Shown here: piece by piece, positions 24,630 through 36,778 of the stretch
Position numbering within the stretch: position 1 is the stretch's first letter
Layout of the letters: the number at the start of each line of letters is the position of its first letter
Origin: Oxyruncus cristatus
Lineage: Eukaryota; Chordata; Aves; Passeriformes; Cotingidae
Direction: 5' to 3'
Length of the DNA: 64,000 nt
NCBI GenBank assembly: GCA_013399855.1
Contig: VXAY01002251.1
Location: 374,925-438,924, forward strand
Position numbers and translations under genes: made by a program
Notes under the pieces: model-generated
What the model saw: the letters and a program-made list of their open reading frames with translations, nothing else
Told to the model about the DNA's origin: nothing
The model's database searches: none

Positions 24630-27600
24630 CCCACATAAATCCATGATACCACATATTATGTATGATACATTGATAATACCAGTGCAGTGCCCATGACTCT
24701 TCTGCTCTGTGTTATACTGTCCTTGTGATTCAGCTGTCCTGAACCTCCAGCTTCTTCTCCCTAAAGCTGCAGGGTATCACCAGCACATTGTGCCAAACTA
24801 CAGTCTGCTCCTTCCTTGCACCTGCCCAGAGGTAGTTAGAACTGAGCAGAGGTGCCTGCTTTGTAGCATCAGTCTGTTGATCCCATTAAACGTCTCTATA
24901 CTGATGGTATCATGCATCACTAAAATTTTAAAAGCTATAATTTCTTACTAGTTGGAGGGAGGTCATAGCCAAACTGTATACACTTGAGCTGCGTGCCCTG
25001 AAGGTAACTTGAAATCTGGTTCTAAATTCGTCCAGCTTTATGGAGAAATTTTTGATCATCTCTCAAGTTTCGGTGTACAGATTTGTTCTGGTACTTGTTT
25101 TCTTTGTGCACCTTTTGCAGTGTGCTGCATTAGTCGTGCCAACATAGGAAGCAGGAGAACAGACAGGAGGGGCTGCTGTAGTTGGCTTAACTAGTGTAGC
25201 CAAATACAAATGCAGAGTATGTCTTCAGTGATGCTCTTTGGCTCACAGTATTTTGCTGTTCATTTAAATTAATTGTTCACCCTCAGCAGGCCCAGAAATA
25301 TTTATTGTTCCATATGAAAGTGGAGTTACATCTTGTGGAAATGTGAAGAAAAACAGACTTTCTCTGCTTTTTTCTTTCAATCGCTTGCTCTTATCTTTTA
25401 CACTTAATTGCCAAGGAACTGATAGCTTCCATCCAGCTGTTGTGGCTGTCCCATTGCTATAATTATAACACTATCTGTACTTCATTTGAGTCTCTCCGTA
25501 TGGTCCTTCTCCAGGATGCTATTAAAGTTATGCAGTTAGTGATTCTTTGAGATAAAAAGAACCTACTTAATTTCAGAGTGGATTTCTTCATGAAAATACC
25601 AGATTTCACCAGCTGCAACTGTTAAACCAATTTGAACATCTTCCAGAATTTGAGAGACTAAAAGAAGGTGAAATTTTTTGCTGGTGCCTATAATATGTCT
25701 TTCCCAAACTGTTAAACTTTCACTGCATAAGTCAAAGCTAGTCACTCATGAGTAATAATCATTTTTTGCCATTAGCAGCTAAAGTCTCTTCCTAAGGTGT
25801 TTGGAAAGGTTGCTGTCATTCCGTAATGCAATTCATCCATGCCCGTGTATGGAGAAGAAAGTGCACTTTAATTTTTATTCTGAAATACTAGTAAGAGTGG
25901 AATGCAGTATTTTCTTTCTCCTTAAGAAAGAAATGAATTTCTTAAGCAGTGTGTGGAACATCTGTTTCTGATAACTCTAGTTTGAACCTAAATCTTTATA
26001 AGAAGTTCTGTTCCAGGGTTTGTTTTATTCTGTCTTTACTGGAAATAATAATTAAATCAAGATGTGTTTTTTCAAAAGTAAATTAAAAAATACTGGTGTT
26101 ACTGCACATTAAAATAAAAAGTTATAATTTGCAAACTCACATCACTTTTGTGTAAAGGTTAACATCATGTGCAGTTCACTCTGGCAAGTGTTAACCAAAC
26201 AGGCCACAGTAGTGGTTCAGATTTTCTAGAACAAAATAGGTATTGAATGAATTTAATGGATCATGCACTTGACCAATCAGTTTTAATGCTCACCTGTGAA
26301 AGTAATTTGATGAGTAGTAAACCTAATAGCTTGTTTTATCTCCCCTTCATCTCCATCCCACTCACTTAGACGATGCTCAGGATCCCTCAAAAATACATAA
26401 TAATGATATAAATAAACCATTAAATTCTGTTTGAGAAGACACAGAAGATGGGAAACTAAAAGGGGAAGGGAAATGAAACATTAATGGAAGTCAAGAACTG
26501 AATACTTTTTCTGTTGTCTCTTCTACAGAATAAAAAAAAAGTCTTATTAGTTTTATGTGAAAATAGGATGGGGAAAAGCTGAGAAATGGGTCACTCTCGG
26601 GCACTTTTACGTATTATTGTACGATTTATTATGAGCTCTCTGAAAGCTGCATTAGCTCTGGAAATACTAATCTAGAGAGGGCTGTGCTTTGTTCTGATTA
26701 AACCTGTTCTTTGTTCTGGTTCTGGTAAAGGTGTAACTGAACTCTTAAGATTTTAGCTGTTATTTTGAATGTATTTAATCATGGTTAGGGCGTGGAGATT
26801 TATTATGCCTTCAAATACTGAAAAAAAAAGTTAGTAGCTAACTTTGGACTTTTCACTTGTTCTCATGCTTCTGAGCAGTAAAGAGGCTGAATGTTATGCA
26901 GGTAAATGCACTAGACTGAATGGATTGCCCTGGGATGCTGGAAAAGGTCTAAGTCTATTGCAAGGCAAGATGATTGCGATGAATAGAAAACAGAGAGCCT
27001 GTGGAGGGATCAAATCAGTCAGTGAGTGAAGGAAGATGGCTCTGATAAATGAATGGATGTCTGTATTAGATCAGTTGCTGGAAAACATTGTTATACTCTG
27101 GGATAAGGATAAACACGTCAATAAAATACAGGATAGCTTTTAGTTGAGTTAAAGTATGATTTTCTAGTCAAGCAGTCATCTTCCTGTGATGACTGCAGTT
27201 TTTCATTTGTTTGCTTGCTTTTTGGCTTTTCTTGAATAGAAATACAGTGGTCCCCATCTCTACTGGCAGATAAATTGACATGATATTTATTCTACAGTAA
27301 TAACAGTACAGTACCTTTAGTGTATATGCTAGTACTGCAAATTTGCCACTGAAATAAAAGCATTAAAGATGAGTAATAAAAGTCATTTTGTTAGGCTGCC
27401 TTTGTCGCAAATAGGTTTAGTTACAATGAAAATTACCAGGTTTAGAATGCTTTTTCTATTTGAATTATGATGTAGTTTACCCATCAGTGTAACATAAAAT
27501 ATTCTTGGTTTACAATTAAACTCTAGTTATTTTCCTTTTCCCTGTAATTTCTGGTAGTTGAAAGTTGCTATAGTAGAATTATATTCTATAGCTAGCTACA

Positions 27601-30305
27601 AGAGCAATTCAGTTTTCATAAATGATAATGAAAATTGCATGGCATGCAAAATATGCCATGCAAAATAATCAATAATACAAGAATATGACAGTTTATACAG
27701 TACTTTGCAACTGAAATAAACTGTTCTCTGCTGGCATGTCAGTTAGAAAAAAAAAAAAAATCATGCACCCTCTTAAAACTGAAATTGGTGAGATTTGTTT
27801 GAATCTCAGAGTAAAATTTGTCCCCAAGGCAGCAGACATTTTTACAGAAAGACAAACCTCCATGCCTTTGTGTTCCTAACAGTGAGGACTTTTATCAGGT
27901 AGGCAAATAAAATGTGAGTCCATTTTCAGTTTTCCTGTGTCCTTCACCCTGCCACAGGAGGATTTTCTTCACCTGTGAGTAACATCATCTCACTGATCAA
28001 AATATAAACTCTAGGAACTTGCAGCTTTTTGTATGCCATATTTATTTACTGTAGTGTGCTGGATCAGCCCTCATCCCAATGAAATTATTACCCCTATTTT
28101 AATATTTAGTTTATTTATAAAAAAAAAAAAGGCTAAAGTGCTTTAAAGTATGTATTAAAAATGTTCACATGTCACACGAGATCTGACATTTGTAAATATG
28201 TTTAAACCACTTATATTCCACATCCTACATTCCCCTCTTCTGGGGAAAGGCACACAACAGTCATGAGACCACTGTACAAGATACATCATAAGACAAAAGA
28301 CAAGATGAAGGAAGACATTTTGTAAACTGATGCAGTAGCTGCATGAACAGGGGCTTCTCTTTATCTCAGGCTCCATCTTAGTCATTTGTATTTGAGGCAG
28401 TGATAATCTGTGAGATACTGCAAAGGAGCATGTAGCAGCTGCCCATCAGTGAATGCTGGCTGCTGCACTCTTAGCTTACAGTTGTCCCCTTTTTCTGATG
28501 GTCTTGGCTGTATTTTGAAGGAAGTATGGAGAAATGGAAATGCTATTACATTTCGTAATGCTGTTCCATGCTGTAGTGTCCCAGTTTTCCATAGGTACCT
28601 GTTTGCTGTTCTTTGCGTGTGTATTTTCATCAAGGTTTCTGATATCAGTATTTCATTACAGGCTTCCTGCTGCACAGGAGAACTTGATTCACTGTTATTT
28701 GCTGTAGCTTTTTTTTTCCTTTTGTTGCCTGGCTATGTTTTCTCTTTTCATGTGCTATCATCAAGTCAATGAGTTGAACAGCTTACCACAAGTGATCCTT
28801 TTCAAACTTCCTTTTAATATCCCCTGTTTATTTTTAGTGCTGCTAGATTAAAAGGTTCTGTAACTATATTTGTTCAGAGGCTGTTTAAGGGATGCTAATT
28901 ACTTTGATAACAGGTGGGAATTCCCATGGGATTTTTTCCAAATGTTTTTTCTGTTTCTTGTTTCTTTAACGAAAGTAGAAAGTATTGCCTATAGAAATAC
29001 AGACATTGATCTAGAGCTATGGAGAATAGTAAAAAAACTGTGGTTTATGTGATTGCCACTTTCTATGCAGCATTTAGTGCAGAACACAAATTTTCTTTTT
29101 GGTATTATTTGGGAGACTGCAATGCAGCAGAACATTATGCTACAGAAAGCTCTATTATGTTGTATGAATAGACAGACACGTTGTCAAGAGTTTTTTTGAC
29201 CCATTTAGATGTATGTGGAAAGTACTTCAAATAACTAAGTAGAAACAGCTAAGGAAGCAGTAGAAATGAATAACAGTGCAGTATAGTAAACATAAAATGG
29301 GCTAATTATAGTCTGAAATCAAATATTGTAGTTGGATTTCCAAATTTTTAGTGCGCAGCTGTTCATTCTGGCTCTAGAAGAGAACAGGAATTGCAGTCTA
29401 CAACAGAAGGAAGCTTGTTGTGCAGAGGATCCAATACTGTATCTTTTGTGATCCCAACTGGAAATGACATTGTAAAGATAATGCAATATGGATTCAGCCA
29501 GATTTACTGGAATATATTTGTGGACCTCATCAGCTTTTTCTCTTTAGCTCTTCTCTTCTTCTCTGTACCTTAGTTCTTGTCTCCGGCAATATTTTGTGAA
29601 TATATATTATAGGTCATCTTTTTGAGTAATTGTCAGTGTGGTTAAGCCTTTCACACACTCTAAAGTGAGGCCCCCAAATCTCAATGCTCAGCAAACAGAC
29701 ATCTCTCATCTCAACAAAAGACGGTACGGTGATCTCATAGCTTATCAAGTGTGAAACTGAAATTCTGGCTTAATTCTTGAGGAAACTTCCTGTATGATTT
29801 TGTTGAACTTCTTTGTTTCTCCATTCCTCAACAATCCATTAGGAAAATGTCTGTAACAAATTTCTGTACCTGTAAGTATAAGAAAGTTGTTCAGATCTGG
29901 TCATGAAGTGTTCAGATATCATGGTAAAAGTATCCTGAGGCTCTGCAAAAAGAAGAAACATGACAAGGTCTGGACTTCAGTGTGTCCTTCCGTAATTTAA
30001 TTCTCAGGTACATTCTTTAGCCTATTTGGAATAATCAGTTCAAACCCCAAGGTTTCTCCACTTTCCTCATGAGGAGTATGAAAAATAGGAGGTTGTTAAT
30101 TTTCATGCACCTTTATAAAGTTAAGACAAAGTTTTAAGGAAACAAAACAAACCCTATTTCATGATTATATAATTTTGAAGCATTGTAAATCAGAGTACCG
30201 ACTGGTATTAACTCCACAATATGCATTAAGTTCTTCTAAGTTTTCTCTGTTTTTTGTCAAAGTGACACTTACGAAGGATCTAAATAGATTTTGTTTGCTT
30301 TGTAG

Positions 30306-30374
30306 GTGGTGGACTGTGCTTGGGACGAACTAGTCAAGATCTATACTCCGTCGTGTCTGGCAGTTCCTGTTTAG
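30306..30374 (+). CDS. PEX7: PEX7 exon 10 (residues 302-323) and stop
   Basis: This 69-nt terminal coding exon encodes 22 residues and a TAG stop at 30372-30374. VVDCAWDELVKIYTPSCL closes the last blade of the propeller: the strand DCAWDELVKIY pairs with N-terminal sequence encoded off the window. Length is identical to human, but this is the least conserved exon in view. Human, as I recall it, has Ala-Asp-Cys-Ser at the start, Thr-Ile for Leu-Val before KIY, Asp for Thr after KIY, and TIPA for AVPV at the end. The W, D and KIY positions are kept. The acceptor is TTTGTAG. Confidence 0.95.
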   Translation: MVDCAWDELVKIYTPSCLAVPV

Positions 30375-30815
30375 AGGAAAAGCGAAGACGACCTGACACA
30401 CCAGGAACCTTTCTCTCTTTCCCCACAACCAGACTTGTGCTACGGTGTCAACTGTGTCACTAATCTTAGTGTCTCTTTTTAAGTAAAACTGCTTGAATGG
30501 AGTGTTGTGCACTTAAACGTGTGGAGATCTTAGGGCGTGGTTTTACTGTGCGGGTAGTACTTGAATTAGCAAAATGTTCAGTAGCCACTGAATGGCTGAA
30601 GAGTGGCCATAGCAGATATGAGTGGTGTCTTCAGAGTCAAATCACTAACACAGTTTTGTGATCTGTCTGGCTAATGATGAGAGCAGGGGCCTGAATCTTC
30701 TTGTTCCTTATAGAGAATAAAAGTAACTGGCAGTGTATTTTGATAATGTCACTCTAGAAAAGAAAAGAAAGGGGGAAAAAAGGAAAAGAAAATAAAGGCT
30801 TTTCATTGTAAAGTA
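30375..30815 (+). other. PEX7: PEX7 3' UTR (short form)
   Basis: Untranslated sequence runs from the stop to a cleavage site that I infer at about 30,810-30,820. A purine-rich tract of A and G runs occupies about 30754-30798, just before the likely signal. Confidence 0.65.
30791..30796 (+). terminator. PEX7: PEX7 polyadenylation signal AATAAA
   Basis: AATAAA lies 417 nt after the stop codon, followed by TTTTCATTGTAAAG and GT/T-rich DNA (TATATGTTTTGCAGTG). Other AATAAA hexamers at 30716-30721 and 30981-30986 could give shorter or longer 3' ends. Confidence 0.6.
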
Positions 30816-33800
30816 CTGTAATGCAAGTTTCTATCACTCAGATGCATTTATATGTTTTGCAGTGACTCATGTTGCATTATTTTCTTTTGCAATATGATGA
30901 ATACTCCTGATCGACAGTAAATGTCGTAGTTTATAGTCAGCTGATTCATTTGACCTTTCCGATTGCTGCTTCACAAAGATAATAAAGATTATTTTCATAT
31001 ATTTTTTCTGTTAGATCTTCTTGAGTAAAACGGTTGATGAAGTTATATAGAAAGATACTCTGATAATAGAGAAAACATTTAGGAAAAAATGAAATATATA
31101 CAAAACTAATTGGATCACAGTCCTCAAGATTTAGAGATAGGGCAGCCAACTCTTCTATTACACTTGTGTTATATTTTCACTTAGGAAGTTTTTCCAAGAA
31201 GTAGAAGAGGAATGTGACCATATATTCAGTGCTTCTGGACCTCTGACAGCTCGGCCAAAGAGAGAGCTGATGTCCAAACCAACTGAACCTATATATATAT
31301 ATATGCAGATTAACTCCATGACATAAACATAGCTGATGCAGCATGGCCAGACTATTACACATTTTAGAATATACCCAATATGTTACAGGTATGTTGAACA
31401 CTTTCATTGCCACTTTGAGTCCTCAGCCCACATGCTGGTGTTTTCATCTAAGTTTTCTGGGGCAAATAGAGATGTTCAGTTGTTACGCTTCCCCAGTCAC
31501 CATTGAGTAGTCTTTTAGGATCCAGCTGTGATAGTGCTGCAGTGCTCACTGGTGTATGTTAGGCTTCTCTCCTGGTTTACTGCTAGCATTTTTTTTTTTT
31601 TTTTAGCCTTCTTAAAGCCATCTCCCTTCTGCTGTTAACCCACGTCAACTACCGTTACCATCAAAAGACTCTTTGCAGGTCAGGTCTTTGCAGATCTTTG
31701 GTCAGGTTTTCATAGTGTGCTGCTAATGAATGCTGTACACCTCTGCGTTGCACCACTCATAGATCAGGCAATAGCAGACATTTCCAGATCTGCTGGATGC
31801 TTTGAAGCAATGAAAGGAAGAATTCAGCTGAGCTAAGACCTGAAATTGCAGGCAAAGAATGATTCTTCTGTCTTGGAGAAAGAGCCAGGGAACTAGCAGG
31901 TAGCCACAGGGAGACATTCATATATTGATTTAATGGATAGGACAGGACAGGAAGAAACTTTCTTTTACGATAGATAATTTGGATCCAAATAGGATCTTGT
32001 ATTTTTCTGAGTCAGTGCAAACTGCCCCCAGAATGCCATCTTTTTGAGCCGAATTAATAACAAAAAGTAGATTTTCTCTCTTTTTGTAGCATTGTGCTGC
32101 ATCAAATCCCGAACATTTATTGCACTTTAATTCTTTGTGCTGAGGAATAATGTAACAGTAAAGCTGTGCTGCATGCAACTTTCAGCAGTACTATGGGCCA
32201 TAAAATCTAATTTTAGGCATTAAAATTGATTATTTCAACTTCAGTAGTTACTCTACTCTTCTATCTCCCTTTTCTGCTTTGACTTCAGCTTACTTGTCAA
32301 ACTGGAACATTTTGGTGGTGGGTGTGTATTTTATATGCATGTTTCTGGGGGGACAGAGGGAGTGGGGTATTCCAGAATGCTGCCATAGCATAACTGGAAG
32401 GGCAAATTTAGAAAACCTAGCGCAAGGGAAATGGAATTCTGAACATGCACACTTAGCATGTGGATTAAACCTTTCCTCAACTGCCTTCTCTCCCCTCATG
32501 TCTACTTAGCTTCAGTGCTGAGGGTTGCTGCATCTGGATTTAATTCTCTTGAAAAATGAGCACATCCAGAAGATGCACATAGTAAATAAAAACAGTGGCC
32601 TTTAGTCTTCCTGTGTGGTCTTTGAATGGAGAGAATGTGCTGTAACATTTCTGCACTGTAACAGAAAAAAACCAGTCTGGCAATAGTTGTTGCTGTCTTA
32701 ATTCTCAGGGAATATTTGCTATAGTTGTTTTAAAGAAATAATTTTTATTTTATGACCAAAATACTAGCTTCCAGTCTTTTTTTCTTTTTTGGTCTACTGA
32801 AATGTTTGATGACAACAATCTAAAAGCTGTAATGTGTTCTACTTTTAAACTTGCTCCTGTGGAAGACTTCGTTTTATTGGAGTCTGTGGTTTTCTCTTTG
32901 GTTCAAGAAACATACTGATTAATCAAATTCTCAAAGAGTGGATTTGTTGTTCTATAATGCTATTAAATTAATTGCACACAGCATCTTTGGCTATACTCTT
33001 GTGTTTACTTCTCCAATTAAGAAATATCAATCAAAAAGTAAATGCAGAGGATACTGAGAGTATCTTGTAAATAGAGTATCATAATCATGGTTTATCTTTG
33101 TATGAATACTGGGTGATGATCACATTTTTCGTCTGTACTTCTAGAGACCATACTTTATGCAACTTTTCCTGGCTGTATACCCCATCAGGTCTGCCCTTTG
33201 ACAAATGAAAGCTATTTTAAATGATTCTTTGTGTCTGCTTGTGCAGAGTGTGTGACAGTGAAGAAGTGGTCTCTTTCTTCTAGCCAAGTACAGTGCTGGC
33301 CTCAGATTTTGCTGCATAAGCACGAGTGTACTAACACCTTTCTGTAGCACTGCTCAGCTTTGAACGTGCTCAGGGTCATGGGATAGGAAATGCATACAAC
33401 TCTGCACAGTGCTTCCCCGAGACACCTCACGGTCAAAGCAAATTGTCCATTAAACATTTTATATAGATCTTTACCATTTTCATCCACGAAGCCATTTTAA
33501 AAAACCCTCTGCCCTTAGGAAGATCCCAGTTTGCTCCAGACATTTTTTTTCCCCCTCTCACCCATTGTACTTAGGTGAAATGCAGAACTGAGCATAATTT
33601 CTATTAAAGGATTAGAGTTAAGGCATCATAATCATCTCTTTAGGGTAAGGAACCACAGAGCTATTCATGACTATAATCTGTGCCCCACTGCTAGGCCAAA
33701 GTTGTGTAAAAGAGTCCACTTACAAAGTAAGCACCCACTGTTCTCTGGGCACGAGAACAGCTAGTGTGGGGGAAGTACCTTCACTGCAGTGTCACCTCAA

Positions 33801-36170
33801 ATGATGTTTCTCTGTTGCTTTATCCAATTCCTTCCCACTGAAGTGCAGGAAAAGAAATTTTTTTTTTGACTGTGGAGTGGTGGAGAGGCCGTGGGAGACT
33901 ACTACTGAATCTGGCCTGAATCCATGTTGAGAACGGGGTGGTTCGGCAAGGGACAACAGCTTCCCCTCCGCCTCCCTTTGCTGTCTATAGACAAGACTAA
34001 AATTAGAAGTACCAGGAGAGATGTTGCAAGAGAAGCTGCCTTTGCAACACAGGTGAGTACCAGAAGATAGAACTTGGTACTTGGACACTTGAGTTTCCAA
34101 ATTCAGAGTTGGTGCAGCCTCAGCTTGAGTACTCCATGCAGTTCTGGGTACCACAAAGTAAGAAGGATGAGAACGACCTTGAATGTGTCCAGAAGAGGTC
34201 CACAAAGCTGGGGAAAGGGTTGGAAGGCATATCCTGTGAAGAGAGCCTGAGGACTTCGGGCTTGTCTACTTTGTAGAAAGGGAGACTGAGGGGCAACGTC
34301 ATCACTCTGCCACTTCCTGAGGAGGGCAAGTGGGGAGGGAGGTGCTGATCTCTTCTTGCGATACAGTGATAGGATGCATGGGAATGGTTCAAAGATGCAC
34401 CAGAGGAGGTTCAGACTGCACATTAGGAAGCATTTTCTTATAAGAGGGTAGTCAAACACTGGAACAGACTTCCTAGAGATGTGGTCAATGTCCCAAGCCT
34501 GTCAGTGTGCAAGAGCCATTTGGACAATGCCCTTAACAACACGATTTAATTTTTGGTCAGCCCTGAACTGGTCAAGTAGTTGGACTAGATGATCATTCTA
34601 GATTCCTTACAAGTGAAATAGTCTGTTAAAATTTTTATGCTTCTGATATATTTGTTTTTCTGTTTCTGTCAGAGACGTATTTAGTCCCCAAAGCAGATTT
34701 GCAGCCTGAGACTCTGCAATGCCAGAGTCTCACTTCTCTAGTGGTAATTTCACTGGTGAGGGGACTAAACTGTTTCTTCCAGAGGTTACGCTTAGGCAGA
34801 GTCCAAATTACTGGAGTATTTCCAGAAGGAACAATTAGATTTTTTTCCATCTGCACTTATTTGGCTGAAGAAGCTTTTTTCCTCCCATGTGCAAACACTG
34901 TCAAGGTGATCCTCATGTTCCTTCACATTGTGCTGCATGTGGACTCAGGGTGAGTCCAAATGGAGACCGGTGTAAATGTGTTGGCACATTTCTTCATTGG
35001 GTTCTGAAGTCAGACTTGGACTCCAGTACCTATGATTTCCTTTCTCTCTTTACCGATTTTCGTCTTCAGACACTCATACTCAATGTGTACCTCATTTCAT
35101 TTTATAAACCTTGCCCTGCCTCCTTTCCCCTGCTGGTACCAGCTCCACTGCTAGTTCTAACCCAGGAAATTTGTAACACATCCTCTTTGGTGTGACTGAT
35201 CCCTGTGACTACTAAGACTTCCTTACTGTGCCCAGCACTAATCCTGGGCATACACAGCTGCTCTCGGCTCCAACAAAAAGACCAGTGCTGTGGGTGCTGT
35301 GTGCTCTTTTTGCCCCTCCTCCATACTAGCGTGCTCATTTCGTGCACACTTGCTTGCTTGGCATTCCAATCACCTGCCCTACTCTTGCTGAGGGCTGTTG
35401 GCATCAGCACCCCTTTCCTGCTACAGATCTCACCCAACACTGACCTGTACAACACTGACCTGTACAAGAGTTTCCAGGGAAATGGCTGGGAAGAAGGACA
35501 GCTGGCTTTGGAAGCTGGCGGTATCTAGTGAGGTCTGGGAAATTAACTAAGACAATCTTTTTCTGCAGAAAACTCATAGAAAATAGTTCTGCCTTTTTAA
35601 TACTGCTGAAATGCATGGGGTGCTTGTGCAAAGTTCTGTACAAGCCCACCAAAGCTGGCAATCCTTGTCAGGATCTGCCCCAATTTTTTATGGCAAGTCT
35701 TCTGAAGACAAGCTTTGGGTATCAAGTGTGCCGTTTTCCGCCAAGCTGGTTCTTCCTAATACTGCTCCCGTGAAGAGGGGGGAGGCTGGTTTTGTTTAAT
35801 ATAAAGAATAACTTTGCTAATCTCATATTGATGGTGAAAGGCATTCTTCTGATGAGAGAAACCTAACATGTATAATGTTAAAAGAAGACTCAAGATTATA
35901 AGGCAGCTCTGAATAAAAGTATAGTTTTTTCATTCCCTTGTGTTGCCTGACGCTTCTGGGGACTGGTAGAGAGGACTGGCTGCCCGAGAGAACTGCTTTT
36001 GCTTTTCCTCAGAATCGAAATAGTCTATTGCAGTCTCCTATTAAAAACCTTCCTCTGGCAAGTCGAGAGAAGGAATCAGCTTATTTAAACTTTACGATGC
36101 TTTAAAACATCAATTTCAAAGACTTTGTGTGGTTGCCAGTTTTTAGTGACTTCTCAAGGAAAATTCCCCC
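30816..36170. other. PEX7-SLC35D3 intergenic spacer
   Basis: About 5.4 kb contain one CR1 (34112-34611), a (TA)8 run at 31290-31305, a T16 run near 31589-31604, and an exact tandem duplication of a 15-mer, AACACTGACCTGTAC, at 35436-35465. The ORFs on both strands around 34.7-35.8 kb are unsupported by any motif. The segment next to 36.1 kb probably includes distal promoter sequence of SLC35D3. Confidence 0.8.
34112..34611 (+). mobile_element. CR1 LINE, diverged 3' half
   Basis: CR1 landmarks occur in order: CTTGAGTACTCCATGCAGTT, CTGGGTACCACAAAG, CCAGAAGAGGTCCACAAAGC, CATATCCTGTGAAGAGAGCC, ACTGGAACAGACTTCCTAGA, and the end signature TTGGACTAGATGATCATTCT. It is older and less similar to the consensus than the copy at 21580. 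The terminal octamers are gone and no frame is open. Confidence 0.88.
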
Positions 36171-36555
36171 GCTAGAACCCGGTTCTCCCTGCTTTCTTAA
36201 CAGCCGTTCCCTTCTCTCCGACATTCCCCGCCTGAGAAGGGGGTTCCCTTGGACAAGCCGGGCGCGGCCGGGACCCCGACGCGGGGAAACAGGGGGGCTA
36301 CGGGAGGAATGTTGCCGGTATGCTCGATGGACGCTTTTTCCTGGAAGGCCGTATAATTTTGAGGAGAAAGAAGCGGTACCCCCCTGCTTGTGCACTCGCA
36401 GGGGAGCCTGCACAGATCTCCCCGCTCCGAGAGACGTGGGGTTTCCCACGGGTCTTCCACGTTATGCTGGGGCCGGTGGCACTGCGCCGCGGAGCTGCGG
36501 GCACCCCGCAATTATCCCGGGAGGAAAGCACCGCGGTGCCCGCTACCGCTGCCCG

Positions 36556-36581
36556 CTCTCCTACACCCGGGTGTAGGAGAG
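36556..36581. promoter_or_regulatory. Perfect 26-bp palindrome in the SLC35D3 CpG island
   Basis: The left arm CTCTCCTACACCC (36556-36568) is followed directly by its exact reverse complement (36569-36581), centred on CCC|GGG. It lies about 200 bp before the assembly gap, probably in the promoter or 5' UTR. It could bind a dimeric factor or fold as a hairpin in RNA. No specific factor is established. Confidence 0.6.
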
Positions 36582-36740
36582 GGCTTGCGGGTGGCGGGGT
36601 CTTTCCCACTCCCGCTGAGCCGAGCGTGCTCCGGGAGACACCGCGGGGCGAAGCTGGGGGACACCGAGGGCAGGGACGGCGGGATGGAGAACACCGAGAG
36701 CGACGGCGCAGACACCCTGGTGATAGCGGGGCTACACATC

Positions 36741-36776
36741 GGGGACGGGGAGGGGACGCGCGGGGGGGACGGGGAG
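36741..36776 (+). repeat. G-rich, quadruplex-prone tract at the gap edge
   Basis: Five G runs of 4-7 bases occur in 36 bp (GGGGACGGGGAGGGGACGCG, then a G7 run, AC and GGGG). This meets the usual G-quadruplex pattern of four or more G runs with short loops. It directly abuts the 391-N gap, and such tracts are a common cause of sequencing failure. Confidence 0.8.
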
Positions 36777-36778
36777 GA

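Larger units (their letters stand above)
19801..30305 (+). other. PEX7: PEX7 intron 9 (10.5 kb)
   Basis: This is the largest intron in view, from GTAAGA to CTTTGTAG. It contains a nearly complete CR1 3' half (21580-22097), a truncated LTR on the minus strand (24530-24629) and an inverted repeat at 27635-27663. It also has A-runs at 27749-27761 and 28120-28131. Elsewhere (19801-21580, 22100-24530, 24630-30305) I see unique AT-rich DNA and no coding or structural RNA signal. Confidence 0.85.
1..30815 (+). other. PEX7: PEX7 gene, 3' half (introns and exons 6-10)
   Basis: PEX7 is the soluble WD40 receptor for peroxisomal matrix proteins carrying an N-terminal PTS2 signal, such as thiolase, phytanoyl-CoA hydroxylase and alkyl-DHAP synthase. 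It delivers them to the import machinery with the long form of PEX5. Five coding exons are visible at 7658-7764, 8170-8283, 12481-12536, 19701-19800 and 30306-30374. Joined, they encode residues 176-323 of a protein the same length as the human one over this part, with no frameshift or internal stop. Exon sizes and phases agree with the human gene as I remember it. Exons 1-5 lie upstream of the window. I looked for an exon-5-like segment (YSTIWSPH region) in 1-7657 and saw none. The following gene, SLC35D3, is in the same orientation, as in mammals. The 3' end at about 30,815 is inferred from a polyadenylation signal. Confidence 0.96.

Noticed and set aside
33792..34459. Overlapping minus-strand ORFs of 90-137 codons
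   Set aside because: They lie antisense to the diverged CR1 at 34112-34611 and its flank, and they have no motif.
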